DNA of 64,000 nucleotides from Kudoa neothunni (Eukaryota; Cnidaria), in NCBI GenBank assembly GCA_964304625.1, contig OZ199840.1:806001-870000 (forward strand). Reading direction: 5' to 3'. Positions within the stretch are counted from its first letter, which is position 1, and each line of letters opens with the position of its first letter. Made by a program: the position numbers and the translations under genes. Shown in pieces: positions 23,934 through 36,649 of this stretch. Below the pieces are notes generated by a model. The model was not told where the DNA came from. It saw only the letters and a program-made list of their open reading frames with translations, and did not search any database.

Positions 23934-25813
23934 TTAAAAGGATTTCTGGTTTAAAATTTTTACATTGTGTACTTTTAATTTTTTTTGTCGTATTCGTTGA
24001 ATAATTAAAACACCAACAATAACCAAAACGATTGCAAAGGTAACACCACCAGTTGATATCAGAGTCAGTTTTAACCGACCGTTGACACTATTTTCAGATT
24101 GTGTTACATTATTTGGGTCTTTATCTTTTTTTGAGATCATATTTCCAGGTTTCGTATTTTCATTGTCCTTTTTGTTGACTTTTTTTGGAGACATAGGTGT
24201 ATTAGAATTCGTTTCTACTTTTTCTTTTGGCTGAGTAGGTTTAATATCCGAACTGGAACCTGATTTGTTGGGATTAAGGTGTTGACTTATTTTTTTACTG
24301 TATGAATCCATGTGATTTGAATATGCATATATCTTGTTCATAAGATAACCACCTTGATTGTTTATATCTTCAATTTCTGTTAATAATTTTTTGACAGAAT
24401 CCAAGTAATTCCTAACACTCCTGTCATTAATGGATTGTGTGTATTCCCATGAGGTTTGCTTGAATTCTTCTATTGAACTTTCAGCACAGTGATATGAATT
24501 GTAGTTTCTAAATAAAAAATATATACAACCAATCACTAACCTTGTTAATTCGATATTTTTTATGTCGATGTTGGCATCGTTGAGATGGTTCACATATGTT
24601 GATCTATGATTCTCGATTGGGATTTCAGTCTGTTTGACTAACTCTATGAAAACATTCAGTTCTTTTTTTAAAGCCTCATGCTTGTTTAGATGAACAGTTA
24701 GCAGGGCGATATCAGTATTTATTGCCTCACGAGTTGATGCAGAGAATTGATCTATTCTGCTGGTTATATTTAGTTTCAGGTCTTTTATATTTTTAACACT
24801 CTCTTCAACTTTTTTAAGATATATACGTATAATGGAGGCTTTATTATTTATTTGACTTTGTTTTACATCAATATCCAGAGGGATATCTTTTCGAATTTGT
24901 TGAATCAGGTCGGAATAACCTCTGACCTTTTCTTTAAATTCATCATTGTAGTTGTCAAAATCTTCACTCTCCGATCTGATAACTTCTACTATATCGTTGT
25001 ATGTTTTTAATGTAGTGGATACAACTTCAGAATAAGGAGGAATATTTTCAGCTTTTTTACAGGCAACTTTTATTTTCTCAACTTCTGCAATGGCTTTTTT
25101 TTTGTAATCATCCAAACGGTCTTTTATGTTAAAAGTGCTTATAATATTTTTGTACTGTCTTTCATTTGCAAACGATTCATTATCTTCACATACATGCTTA
25201 GATTCACGGATAATATTGAATAATATATTTATATCATTTTCAAATTTTAATTTTCTTTTCTGTGTGGCAACTGCATCATTTAGAATTCTTTTCATCTCGT
25301 CGTTTTTCTTTGTTAATTGCTTTAGCTCGTCCCTCATTGATTCCAAATTAGTTAATAGTTGGTCAAGTTTAGTATAAAATTTTTCCAAAACATTCTTGAT
25401 AACTGGAATATTTTCAGTTATAGATTTTGTATTTTTCAAAAATTTAAAACATTTTTTCATTGTTGCAATCATTAAATATTGACGTCCAAAAAGTTTTGTG
25501 GGCTCGTTCAATGACTTCAAAGTCTTGTCTCTTAATTGATTTGCATCGCAGTGTACATACTCAGTTTCATTAAGGTAGTAGTTTTCCCTCACATATTTAG
25601 TTTCATCGAAGGGTTTGTTCGTATTATGTGTACATTTTATTTTATGCATCGTTTCAACATCGTTAATATCATTCAAAATAAGGTCTTGGTTATTTGTGAA
25701 AGAATCATCCATATATTCGCTGCAAGTCGACAGTTTTCCAATCACTGTAAAAGTTTTTAAATAAATTACATTTTTTAAAATTTACCAGAAAATAGTCCTA
25801 TTAACCACAACAT
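23934..25813 (-). CDS. Type I membrane protein with helical ectodomain, copy 1
   Basis: Family not recognised; clear paralogue of the gene at 34391-36260. Exon 1 is only 28 nt (25813-25786) and encodes the signal-peptide start MLWLIGLFS. After a 41-nt intron, exon 2 (25744-23934) carries the rest, 612 aa in all. The ectodomain opens with a short Cys-containing head (CSEYMDDSF, MHKIKC, HCDAN) and continues as about 400 residues of Lys/Glu/Asn-rich, probably alpha-helical or coiled-coil sequence. A Ser/Thr/Pro/Lys-rich stalk follows, then one membrane segment (VTFAIVLVIVGVLII) and a basic tail of about 20 residues. A 33-nt in-frame GT...AG segment (24540-24508) encodes an odd hydrophobic patch and may be a cryptic intron; without it the protein is 601 aa. 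Likely role: surface protein, inferred only from topology. Confidence 0.8.
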
Positions 25814-26583
25814 GTTTCAACCTTGTAAATAAACGAAGGGTTAAATACTTAAATATTGATATTCTGAATGGATTCATTGGATTATTTGATTTTATACGAT
25901 GATATTTGGTATAAATGGAATGATTAATTGTTATTATTTAAGATTAATCTTAATTTTATGTCAACAAAATGACATATTCAGAGCTAAAAAGTGGAGCTAT
26001 TTAAAAATTAAATTAGGTGAACTCGTTTATATAAAAATTCACAAGTCCACTACATACACGATGAAATCCCCTTATTCAGCAAATTGAAAAAAATATTTCA
26101 ACCAATCAGTATTCGAGGAGATATTAAGTTTATAAAGTAAATTTTGTAATTGGAATCTCCTTAAAAATTCCTCAACATTATCATCACTTCATTTAATTTA
26201 GTCAGTGACCAATTTTACGCACTTTTTCCATGGTCCCGAGGGGATTACGTAAAACCGGTCACTGACTGTAGTTCCATTTGACATTGCTACAATTTGATAA
26301 AGAAAATAACTCAATTTATTAGTTAATTTTAATAAGAAAAATACAATAAGTAACCAGTTGAAAAAAAGTTCATACATACTTAATGATAAATGAGCAGTAT
26401 TTATGTTTTTATTTGACTATATCGTGAATTTAATCCAATTAGAATTAAAATAATGTGGAAAATATTCACAGTAAAAATCAGAAAATTGACCATCTTACGT
26501 AATTTTTGAGTGTGTATTGTTTATTAAGTCGTATTTTCATACTTTTTAACTGACCCAATTATCCAGAAGCACCTATATAATGG
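25814..26583. other. Upstream region of the first helical membrane-protein gene
   Basis: Non-coding. It contains a compact inverted repeat at about 26205-26272 (listed separately) and nothing else that could be assigned. Confidence 0.4.
26205..26272. repeat. Compact inverted repeat, 68 bp
   Basis: The left arm GTCAGTGACCAATTTTACG is mirrored by the right arm CGTAAAACCGGTCACTGAC, with a roughly 30-bp GC-richer centre. A copy of the right arm alone lies at about 19351-19372. The ends look like a CAGTCAGTGACC-type transposon terminus, so this may be an extreme MITE or two ends brought together by deletion. Confidence 0.6.
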
Positions 26584-27314
26584 TTAACCCTTTCGCGTCC
26601 AGTGTACAGTTGAATGCACATACGAAAAACACAGTCTTTAATACATTTAACTACTGTTTCATACAACACACTTGATTTATCATAAGCGATATCGAATTTT
26701 CCTCACTATTTCAAAGTTTGAATCATTTTCCTTGAAAATTTAAGAAAATAATTTGAATTTTTCATAACAAATAATAAAATATACGGGTATTTTAGTAAAA
26801 AGTTATAAGAATAAATAGTTATTCTGCTCGATGACAATATTTCAGAACTCGAGATATGTCCAGAAAACGAAAATATCATTACTTTTGAAAAATGCGGTGA
26901 CTACTCAAAAAACCATAATGAAGCTACCGACGAAGAAAAATGCAACTCGAACATCAAATTTAAATTTAACATAGAGAAACCAACGTTAGATGAAGTTTTT
27001 TATTTTGAGAAATAAATGCATTATTAATACTATCGATTAACTCAGACATTTCATCAATAAATCCTTCATAGATTCGATGGTTGAACAAACAAACCTTCAT
27101 TCCAGATAGTCTACTTCATGTTTCAAAACTGATAATGATGAAATAGAAAAGTATATTGGAGTCCTTGTCTTATTGGGTGTAATAAACGTGTTCACACGCC
27201 GTAGATTTGAGTCGATTTCAAAATAAGATCATTGTTGGACTACTTAAGATCAGATTGCTAAAAGATGTAACCTGGAAGGAAATTATCTGTAGATGAACAG
27301 ATGATACCATTTAA

Positions 27315-30300
27315 CCCTCTAAGCACGCCAAAAACGACTATACATCAAGTAGTTATGTGGTCCTCTCTGACCCCAGATTTTTATTTCTTATTTTGATATA
27401 CAATATTATGAAATATAGTTAAATTCTTTTAAAAAGTTTTTTACCCCATCGATAAGTAAATAATCATAATTTACTTGTGTAACGATGCTAGTCGATGTCT
27501 TCCGAACAATTATTTATTAATCTTACGTGTTTAAATATTAATGAAATTATATCTTGATATATCATATGATCGTTTCACAACATTATCTAGATACGAAAAT
27601 GATAGTAGAATTTACCTAAATTCTAATAATATCTGAAAATATCGATGTTCACTTGTAACAATATCATTCTGATTTTACTGATTCTTATAATTTTTTAATA
27701 AAATTTTTTAAAATTCTATAAAATAAAACATTACTTAACTGATATTCATAAAAAATTAGGCGCATCAACAATTGCGAACTCACATAGGGACCAATCATTC
27801 ATAATAAAATATGGATTAATAATCAAATAATTACTATATTCCTTAACTTAGCTAAAAAGCCTCAAAATTAATAATTAAAAATATATTATGTAACTAGATA
27901 ATTTTTATTGATCATTTATTGTTTCTGTTTGTAACAAATAGTTCTCGAATGTTTATTGCAAAGATGTTCGGGCAATTATAACATTTGTTCTTATTTTTAT
28001 GTCGGAGAATCGAGCGCGTAAAATACACCTTTTTCGAAATGGAAGGGATATTATCTAACGTATCCACACACCCTTATTTTTGTTATAAGCGACAATAACT
28101 TGGGGGTATTTTATGGGGGAACAAATACAGCTATGGCGATCTCTTGGCTATTATACAAGAGAAATAGTAAATCAAGAAAAATAAAAAGGGAGCGGAATAT
28201 TAGATTTACCGAATTTCACCTATTCAGTAGTATGTGAGTCTAATATTCCTTGAAAATGAGGTAAACGTAAAGTTAAAGCGCGATAGACCATCATTATCAT
28301 TTAAAAATGAATTGGAAAATTCGATCTTCCTCTTTTTCTGACGACATCCGATTCGATAATGCTGGATATTCACCCAAAATCACACCCACATGCAATAAAT
28401 TTGAACTTTGCCTAATATCGCTCAAATCAAATGCATTAAATGCAAAGCGATCTGTTGTCTGGTTAAACCTATCATGCCTATCGTGCGGTATATAGGGCTT
28501 CAAAAAATCGAGGGACGAGAGTCAAGGTTATAGGGATTATCCTCTAGTTAAAGGAGATTAAATCAACATATTAACAAGATAGTGTGATTCGTTCATAATG
28601 GATTGTCGTAATTAATGTTAGGAGAAATTTTCTTATCAAAATTCAGTAGTGCATTATTTTTTGGAAAAAATTATTATATTTCTTTGAAAATATCGACTAA
28701 ACTTTAGTACCACAATATGTGTACGAACTTCGGGTGGTGTCGCATGCAAAATCGGAAATAAAGTCGTTTCCTACAATTACAATTTGCCCTGTTAATTCAT
28801 TTCTTTTTCAAAAGTTTTTCCATTTGTGATCTTATCACAATAAAATTAATTATGTAGTTAAATTCAGCTCCAAAAGAATTAATCCATAAACTGGAAACGA
28901 CTCTTAAGTCGAACACATTCGGATTCACGGGGAATTCCTATGTTGTTTATAAATACAACAGAAATTATTAATTCTCTATAATTTTAACAAATTCGAAGTC
29001 GTTTATTATTTATTGAATTTTTTTGTATCTGTTTGTTAGTAAACAGTTTGTAAGCTAAGCGCTCAATCTTGTGACTTCGTATTTTAAAAACAGAACATTG
29101 TGATGTATTCTATTAAAAAATTAGAATGTAGATATTTTAATTTAACGATCGTATTCCTTAATATTGTTTTTAGTTTATAAATTTTTTCAGGTCGCTCTTT
29201 CATGGTTTAAAAATATTACAATAATATTTGTTCCAAAATTCAAACATAAAAATTTTTAATTTATTTTATAAGGTTCTCAATTCAATTATATATACATTAT
29301 GTAGCTATAAATAAAAATATTTAATTATTATTTTTGAATTAAAATTAACTTTAAAGTAGAAAAATCGTCAAATTAAAGATATACAATATTTAAGCATTTA
29401 AGGTTAAATCATTTATTAATGTTAATACGTAGGAATAATTGTATTATATCTTACTTTAATATTTTTGTGTGGTTGAATGTTTCAAGCGCTTTAACCTAAT
29501 ATAATTAATTTACTGAGATTTATTATCTATCAAAATGTTTGTAAAAACTAGTAACAACAACATAACGTTGGAATCATGAATTCCCTATCCAAATCCTTAA
29601 TACTCCTCATTTCAACACATAATCATCCTCGTTTTTTAAAATTCCTAGCTGTATACCAAACGTTAACTTCTTCTTCCTCGTCGTCGTCGTCGAAAATGTA
29701 CATTAAACTATTGCTTCGCATTCGGGATATATATATATATACATAATTTCGAATCAAATAGACATTTAAAAATCGTGAAAATTATATTTTTTAAGAAACT
29801 TTATGTGTAATAAATTGCATTCACACTGTTCAACTCTCCATACCATGTTCGTCCTTAAAGTAATGTATTAATTTGTAAACCGAATTATATTATTTTCTGG
29901 AACTAAAATTTTTACAATTACAATATGTTGTTAATTATATTTGCCTGTTTAAATTTTAAGTAACTTATTATTATCTGAAATAGTACGATTTTAATTCATG
30001 TCAGTAAGCTAGACAACAAAAATTCGTGGGCTTATTTTTGGCCAATCGCGATGCATTACGACATTTGTAAAGATGAGGTTAAAATTGGAAAAAGAACTTT
30101 GGAAATCATATTACTACCTGATGTCGAAATATCCAAACCGGATACATATTCTGAAGACGACAACATTTACATCCGCAATTATGAATGAATTTTCAGATGC
30201 CAAAAAATGTTCATCATTTTATGGTTCTGACACTGAAATTGACATTGACCTTCAATGAAAAAAACCGATGTCAGTCAAAATTTACCAGAGAAATTATGAA

Positions 30301-31946
30301 GTATAAACGATGAATTTGAAAAGTTAGATCATTTAATTCACTCTATCGATTATTTCAATCAATTTGTTGGTGATGATTTGATTGAATTAATTATAACCGA
30401 ATCGAATCGATACATCACACAAAATCATTCTAATCTCAAGACAAACAGTTTAGAAATTAAAACCTATGTAGGAATCATAATTTTAATGGTGATCGTACGG
30501 ATGTCCCGTTATCGATGCTATTGGTCCAAACATTTTAATTCTTCACCTATTTCGGATGTATTTTCTAGAGATAGATTTGAGTAACTGCCACAATTTTTTC
30601 ATTTTGATAATATTCATAATGCAACCAACAATCGGCCGTCTGAAATCTTTTGACAGTTTTGTCAAAATTAGACCACCTTTTTGGAGCATTTGAGACAAAC
30701 ATTTTTAAAAAAACAATCCAGAAAACATAAATTCAGACGACGAACAAATGATTTCCTTTAAGGGTAAGTGCAAGACAAAACAATATATATCAAGTAAAGT
30801 CACAAAATAGGGAATCAAAGTTTTTTCTCTATGTGGAATAGTATAGGATTTTCATTTGTATGATGGAAATTCGACCCTTGTACAAGAAGAAAGTTGTGGT
30901 TTGGTTTCCGGGGATTTTGTAATAAAATTGTGTGATCAACTTCTAAAGAATAGCGTGTATCTGTTGAATTTTGACAAGTGGTTCACATCATTCCAAATGC
31001 AATTTATATTGAAAAAAAGAGAATATATTCCGTGTGGATTATTCGAAATAATAGAATTTAAGGGTTTCCTTTAGTCAGAAAAAACGATCTAATGAAAAAA
31101 GGACGTGATTCATTTGATGGTACCTGAAGCCCTAATGATGCACTAAATATTAACTCGTATGGTATGGTATTTCCGTCGTGACTTTATCATCCACTCATTC
31201 TGGTAGTGAACATCTAACAACTGTGAATAGATATTATAGGCGGTAAAAAACGCGTTAAAATTAAATTCCCAGCTGTTGTATCGGAATATAACAAAAATAT
31301 GGGTGATATTGAGGTCATTATATAGATTACATCACGAATGTAAAAAATTTTACATGAGGATATTTTTAGCGGGTATCGGAGACAACATGTCATGAATATG
31401 TGTTAACAAGAGTAAATTTTTCGATTTGCTTTCGTTCACATAATCAATCTGTAAATCATTGTTGTATAAAAACCAAACGTTAATACAAACTCGAAAACGT
31501 GGTTGTCCCGTTAATGAATCTAATTCACAACACATAATGGGATCTACTATATCAAAACGCTAAAGAAATATTATTTTATCCGATGACAAAAGATATGATA
31601 ATGTAGGCCATTTTCCAGAAGTGGTATCTACGCCTTGTAGATGCAGAAAAATATGGAAGGAACACTCAAATAATTTTCTTGAAATGTGGCGCTCCTTGCT
31701 GCCTCGTAAAAGGTAGGAATTGTTTTTATAATTATCAGAATACGCAAAATTATTGTCTTATTGATTTCTCTATCTGTTACTGTTATAATAAATTCGATTT
31801 CTCCTTTGAAAATTTTCTTTACCACCAAGACCCATTGTTCAGTCCACTGCACAAAACTTACGTTATAACTTAAAAATATTAGCTCAACAACATTTTTCTC
31901 TCCAAATTTTGTTTAAGGATAAATAAAAAAATCAGGCTTGAAAGGA
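27315..31946 (+). mobile_element. piggyBac-like element B nested in element A (4.6 kb)
   Basis: It lies between two TTAA copies (27311-27314, 31947-31950). The left end is CCCTCTAAGCACGCC, and the right end on the complement is TCCTTTCAAGCCTG; these are imperfect terminal repeats. A dead piggyBac transposase occupies about 30060-31080: LEIKTYVGIIILMVIVRM, YWSKHFNSSP, FSRDRFE, DDEQMISFKG, then SGDFVIKLCDQLL and NFDKWFTSFQMQF. Several stops and frame changes interrupt it. The first 2.7 kb inside holds no recognised gene. Confidence 0.65.
30060..31080 (+). pseudogene. piggyBac transposase pseudogene
   Basis: Three successive open pieces (30073-30258, 30378-30584, 30856-31074) align in order to piggyBac transposase. 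The middle one has LEIKTYVGIIILM and MSRYRCYWSKHF ending SRDRFE; the linker has DEQM; the last has NFDKWFTSF (family: FDNFFTS). Stops and frame changes separate them. It is the coding core of element B and cannot make an active enzyme as it stands. Confidence 0.75.
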
Positions 31947-32389
31947 TTAAGGAAAGGAATTTTTTTCTACAAATTTCATCAAAAACGAAATTAATTAGAT
32001 TGAATTAATCTGTACATTTCATTATATCGTGTGTTTTTTCTTGCGTATTATTGTCATTTTGTCTTCTGGCGACAGTGAAATTAAATAAGCCGAACCAATG
32101 CGTACTAAAAGAAAATATATATATTTTTACTAAGAAAATGAAACAAATTTGGAAATGGTTCATGTGAGACATGCGGTTTTAGGGTTATTTGTATACAATT
32201 TTTTTATAAATTTTGAAATTAATAAAATTTATTCATTTAACCAAATTCCACGAGAGTCATACAATATGTTTTAAGACTAAAAATAGGAGTGTATGTGCAT
32301 GTTCTATGTAATTCCAACACATAAAATTAAAACAAATCACAAAGTTATTTTTAATAGCATTTTTACGCTATTACAAATCAATGAAGAAT

Positions 32390-32710
32390 ATTTCTCATCA
32401 TCAATGCGACAATAGTGTTCTGCATGGTTTTGCAGACGGCTTTGTATTCTGCTTGATAAGTGGTAAGATCAAACTTCATACAGACTTTTAGGTATCCATT
32501 CGTTAAATTTCACCGTAGTTTTGTCTTAATATCTTTTATATGTAGAAAGGCTGCTCACCTACAAACTTAGTGTTAAACATATTCGTTACAGTGCGTTACA
32601 GTAAGTAACCGACTTTCTGTAGTGATCGTTTCGGAAATGCACAATGGGGTTTAACGAAACATATTTTTAAATTGAAAATTTTTTGGCGAGTCACAGGTTC
32701 CCGACCCCTG
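32390..32710 (-). mobile_element. hAT remnant with one terminus
   Basis: On the minus strand the sequence starts at 32710 with CAGGGGTCGGGAACCTGTGA, a classic hAT terminal repeat. It then gives a degraded hAT C-terminal dimerisation block (GEQPFYI, KILRQNY, later TYQAEYKAVCKTMQ) with several stops. The other terminus was not found. Confidence 0.5.
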
Positions 32711-32900
32711 CTATAAATGGACATTCTACACATACATGTAAGCGTTAAGTCTAATTTAACCATTTTTTATGTAGTTTTCGCTCAACGTGAAAATGAATCT
32801 AATTCATTATATACTATACATATTACACATAATATGAACTTAATTATTTGACAAAATATAATTAATAGGTGTAATAACATTACATAAGTGTCTTATTAAT

Positions 32901-32934
<34 letters not shown>

Positions 32935-34390
32935 GTCGAACATCGTTTATCCGAATGATTTTTTAAAATTTAATTGAGAATAATGTAGATTAAAAATAAA
33001 AAAATGTTTGTTTAACCAAAATTTCAACAACCGCAATCCAAACACAACTTTTTTCTGGAATTTTCGGATAAAAATGCCATGAAGTCCGGATTAGTACCTG
33101 TTTAAAATGGCACCTACATTTATTTTTTTTATACATATGTTCGTTATTTATTCAATTTAAGTTTACGGTTGATTAATAGAAATATCGCAACGTAGATAAT
33201 ATAATATTTTATGTTCAAAATACAACCATGTTCATGATGAACGAATAAATGTTAGGTAAAGACAAACTCCCTTATATCTTATCTTTACGTTAGGAATAAA
33301 ACATAAAAATGGAATTTATATTATTTTTTAACCACAAATCAGTTTTTTCCAATAGCACCTCCACTTTAAATCTTATCGAGCCTTAACAATAGTTAATCAA
33401 TGTTGAATTATTGGAAAATGACATATTTTAACTAATGAGGAAATTCTAAATATCTTAATGGAGAATTCTGGGAAAATATTCCTTATTGTTACTTTATTAT
33501 TCTTACCATAATTATTAGTACATCCCACAATATTAAAATAGGGAAGAAATTATAAAAAAATTAATAATAGTCTATTTTTTAGAATCTAGAATGTATCATT
33601 CTAATATGGCACATCGGCGACATGCGTGCGCCTACTACGTTGGACCTAGAACTACTGTGCCTTAAACTTATGTTTTCACATTGTATTCACTAATATAACT
33701 TATGTATACTAGAGGTTTCTTATAAATATAAAACAAACATTGAATAATGAGAAATAAAGTGTGTAATCAATTTACAATTTCTTCCTTTTCGCACATGCGC
33801 ATTTACCGAACTTCATTAAATCGAAATTTCAGTATCCGAAAGGAAAATGCTGATAATGTTGTTAAATAAATTATCATTATTTATTATTTATACTTAAAAT
33901 TTTGGTTCTGTGGTACCAAAATTTTTTTCCCTAGTAACATTTACAATGTCTAAGATATAAATAAACGTAATCCTAGTTAATTATACTCATAATTTGTTTT
34001 GGAAAGTTTTTTTCATTAACTGAGAGCCATTATATTGATATTTTGGTAATATAACTGGTAGTTAGAATTTAGTTGTTCAAGAGTTTTCACAAAATAATAT
34101 GATTAATTGCCATATAAATGGTTAATGTAATAAACAAAGAATTTTTGTAAAATTGGTTAGCATTATATGTAAGCTTTAGGAGAGACGCATATTATAAATT
34201 TGAGTATTTTAAGTAGTATTGAGTGTAAACAACTTATTTAAATATTAATTCTTTACTAGATTTGATAAACAATTATTTTGATTATATTAATCAATGAAAA
34301 TGTTCAAAACTGATGAAATAATTTTCATGGTATAATTTTAGATAGAATTTACTATACTTACTTGCGAGCTTAAACGAATTCATTTTGGAT
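32711..34390. other. Intergenic stretch with microsatellite and pogo-like terminus
   Basis: Contains a (TA)n run (about 32900-32932). At 32933, after TA, CAGTCGAACATCGTTTATCC closely resembles pogo/Tigger termini, and TTTTCGGATAAA near 33060 may be its degraded partner, giving a short MITE. The remainder up to the membrane-protein gene is featureless. Confidence 0.45.
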
Positions 34391-36260
34391 ATGCTAGGGT
34401 TATTGTTTGTAATTTCAAGTAATAACTAATTGTTTTTTAAATATATTTATTTTTTTCCTAATAGTAGTTACATGCGGAGTTTATACAACAGATGATGATT
34501 ACCTGGATAATACCTTTAGAAATGATCATGGAATAACTCTCAAAAACGACTTTGATTTTGACAATATGCATAAAATAAAATGCGAACTTAATCCAAATAG
34601 ACCATTATCTCAATATGCAAATATTGAAAACAAATACAATATAGATAGAAAATTAAAATGTAATTTGAATCGGTTGGAAAATTATATAAAACAAAGAAAA
34701 AATACTATAATATTGCCTACATTTTTCATCTCAGATAAAACTTTTTCGAGGATGATTGAGTCACTTAATTTCTTGAAAGTTTCAAAGTTTGTATTTGAAA
34801 AAGTTCACATTACACAATTGAATTCGGCCAATGATTTTTCAAATGTCTTACAGCTAATTGAAGATATAACAACCGCTAAAACTGAATATAAGACATTTGA
34901 GGATGATACCAACAATTTTCAGGAAATATTAACAAAATTACAAGATGAGGATTCTTTAATAGAATCATATAAAAATATTTTTAAAAATATTTTCAATTCA
35001 ATTAAAAAATCGATAATAGTTTGTAATGGAAAGGCTCAACCAGATATAAATATCTACAAAAATATCATCAGCAGTTATGACGTGGTCAATTATGTAGATG
35101 GATACATGGAGGATATGGACAGTCTATATGCGAATGTTAATGAATTCTGTGACAAAATCGATAAGATACCTAAAAGTTATCCAACTTTATCCAATACTTT
35201 GAAAAAATATAATGATATGATTGAATCCCTATCAAATATTCTTACCGCGATAAAAGCGAATATTCCTGATTTGGATTCAAAAATACAATCATATACGACA
35301 TGGATTGAATTAATTAGCGAAAAAGACCAAAAATATTTTGATACAAAAATTAGTATCATCAAAAATATACTGACAGATTCAAATAATATGTATCTGAACG
35401 TTGAAAAAGAAATAAAAACAATCAAAAATTTGATTACCAAAATATCTCCAGACATTCATCGCTTTTCTCCTGAAGTTAGTACTTTGATTAAAAATACTAT
35501 TTCTTCCCTTGAAAATCAGCTAGAGAAACATAAAACCATACGTGAAACGTTCGAAGGTTTGAAAACAACCATAGAATTATTTGAATCTTCCTCGAGGGAA
35601 AAAATAGTAAAATATGCCGAATTAATTAATAACGCAAATGATGCGAAGGAGGGTTTTGAATTAGTCAAGAGTCTTCTATTGGCGCTTGAAGATATTAAAC
35701 AAAATAAATTCCTAAGAAATACAGAAATATCAACCAAACTCGCCAAATTCACTCAGAGTCAAAAAACGTTTACGATGGATGCTGATACATCCATCATTTC
35801 AAATTATGTTGAATCTCTTAATGATATGGAAACGATTATTAATAATTTTCCAAATAAAAATCAGGCTGTTTACTCAGGACTCGCTGAATATTTGAGAAAT
35901 TTAATTAATGAAAAGGAATTATTGATGAAACAATTCAATTCTCAAAAACCAACAGAAATCCACCCTATTAATGAAGAAGAGTTTTCTCAACACTATCAAA
36001 TAAATGATCAAAATGCTGATATTACAAAAAAAGACAACAACCAAAAAACATCTACAACATCTAAACCTTCAGTTGAAAAAATACAAAGCTCTTCGGATAA
36101 TACAGTTTATTCGGTACCTACAGCACCAGAGAGAAATACTGCTGGAAAAAAAAGTGTCGCCATAATTGCTACCATCATGATTTTTGTCGCAATATTATTT
36201 ATAGGTATTGGTGCTTTCATTCATCATAGAAGAAATAGAATCCCAGATGGATATGAATAG
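34391..36260 (+). CDS. Type I membrane protein with helical ectodomain, copy 2
   Basis: Paralogue of the gene at 23934-25813, on the opposite strand. Exon 1 is again exactly 28 nt (34391-34418), ending in phase 1; a 46-nt intron follows, then exon 2 (34465-36260); 607 aa. The signal peptide is MLGLLFVISIVTCG. The Cys-containing head keeps MHKIKC and N-rich spacing, followed by Lys/Glu/Asn-rich helical sequence, a Thr/Ser/Pro-rich stalk (TTSKPSVEKIQSSSD), one membrane helix (VAIIATIMIFVAILFIGIGA) and a short basic tail HHRRNRIPDGYE. The ectodomain sequence has diverged strongly from copy 1 while architecture and intron position are kept. No domain family was recognised; a cell-surface role is inferred. 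Confidence 0.85.
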
Positions 36261-36649
36261 TTTATAACTACATATATTAATTATATCAATATTTATTTGG
36301 TTTGAATTTTGTTTCCATTTTCTTCCAAATATTTTGAAATGTTATTTTTTTCTTAATTGAAATATTGTAATTGTCAATCAAATTATATTGAATTTTATAA
36401 TATCCATTAACTTAGTCATCACAATACATTTTGTTTTTTGATAAATATTATCTTTTTTGCGTATCAATTTTTATTTTATTTTTAAGTGTTATCTGTTATT
36501 TTTACAAACTTATTCAATAGTTAAGTAAGCTTTTGAATGATTATTTGATATTTATTCCAGAATTAAGAACTTATGTTAAATTTAAGGTTAATTTATATTT
36601 AACTCTAATTTATAGACTATAGAATAACACACAATATAGTCAACTACTA

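Larger units (their letters stand above)
26588..32280 (+). mobile_element. piggyBac-like element A, split by a second piggyBac-like element
   Basis: The left end at TTAA (26584-26587) continues CCCTTTCGCGTCC, a piggyBac-type terminus. Degraded transposase blocks follow, for example EIEKYIGVLVLLGVI near 27140 and VDEQMIPF near 27280-27312, the latter a piggyBac signature. The frame stops at TTAA (27311-27314), where element B begins, and resumes after the second TTAA (31947-31950) as K-E-R-N-F-F-L-Q, matching the family's PFKGRxxxxQ block. Multiple stops and frame changes show it is dead. The right end was not located; the stated end is approximate. Confidence 0.6.
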
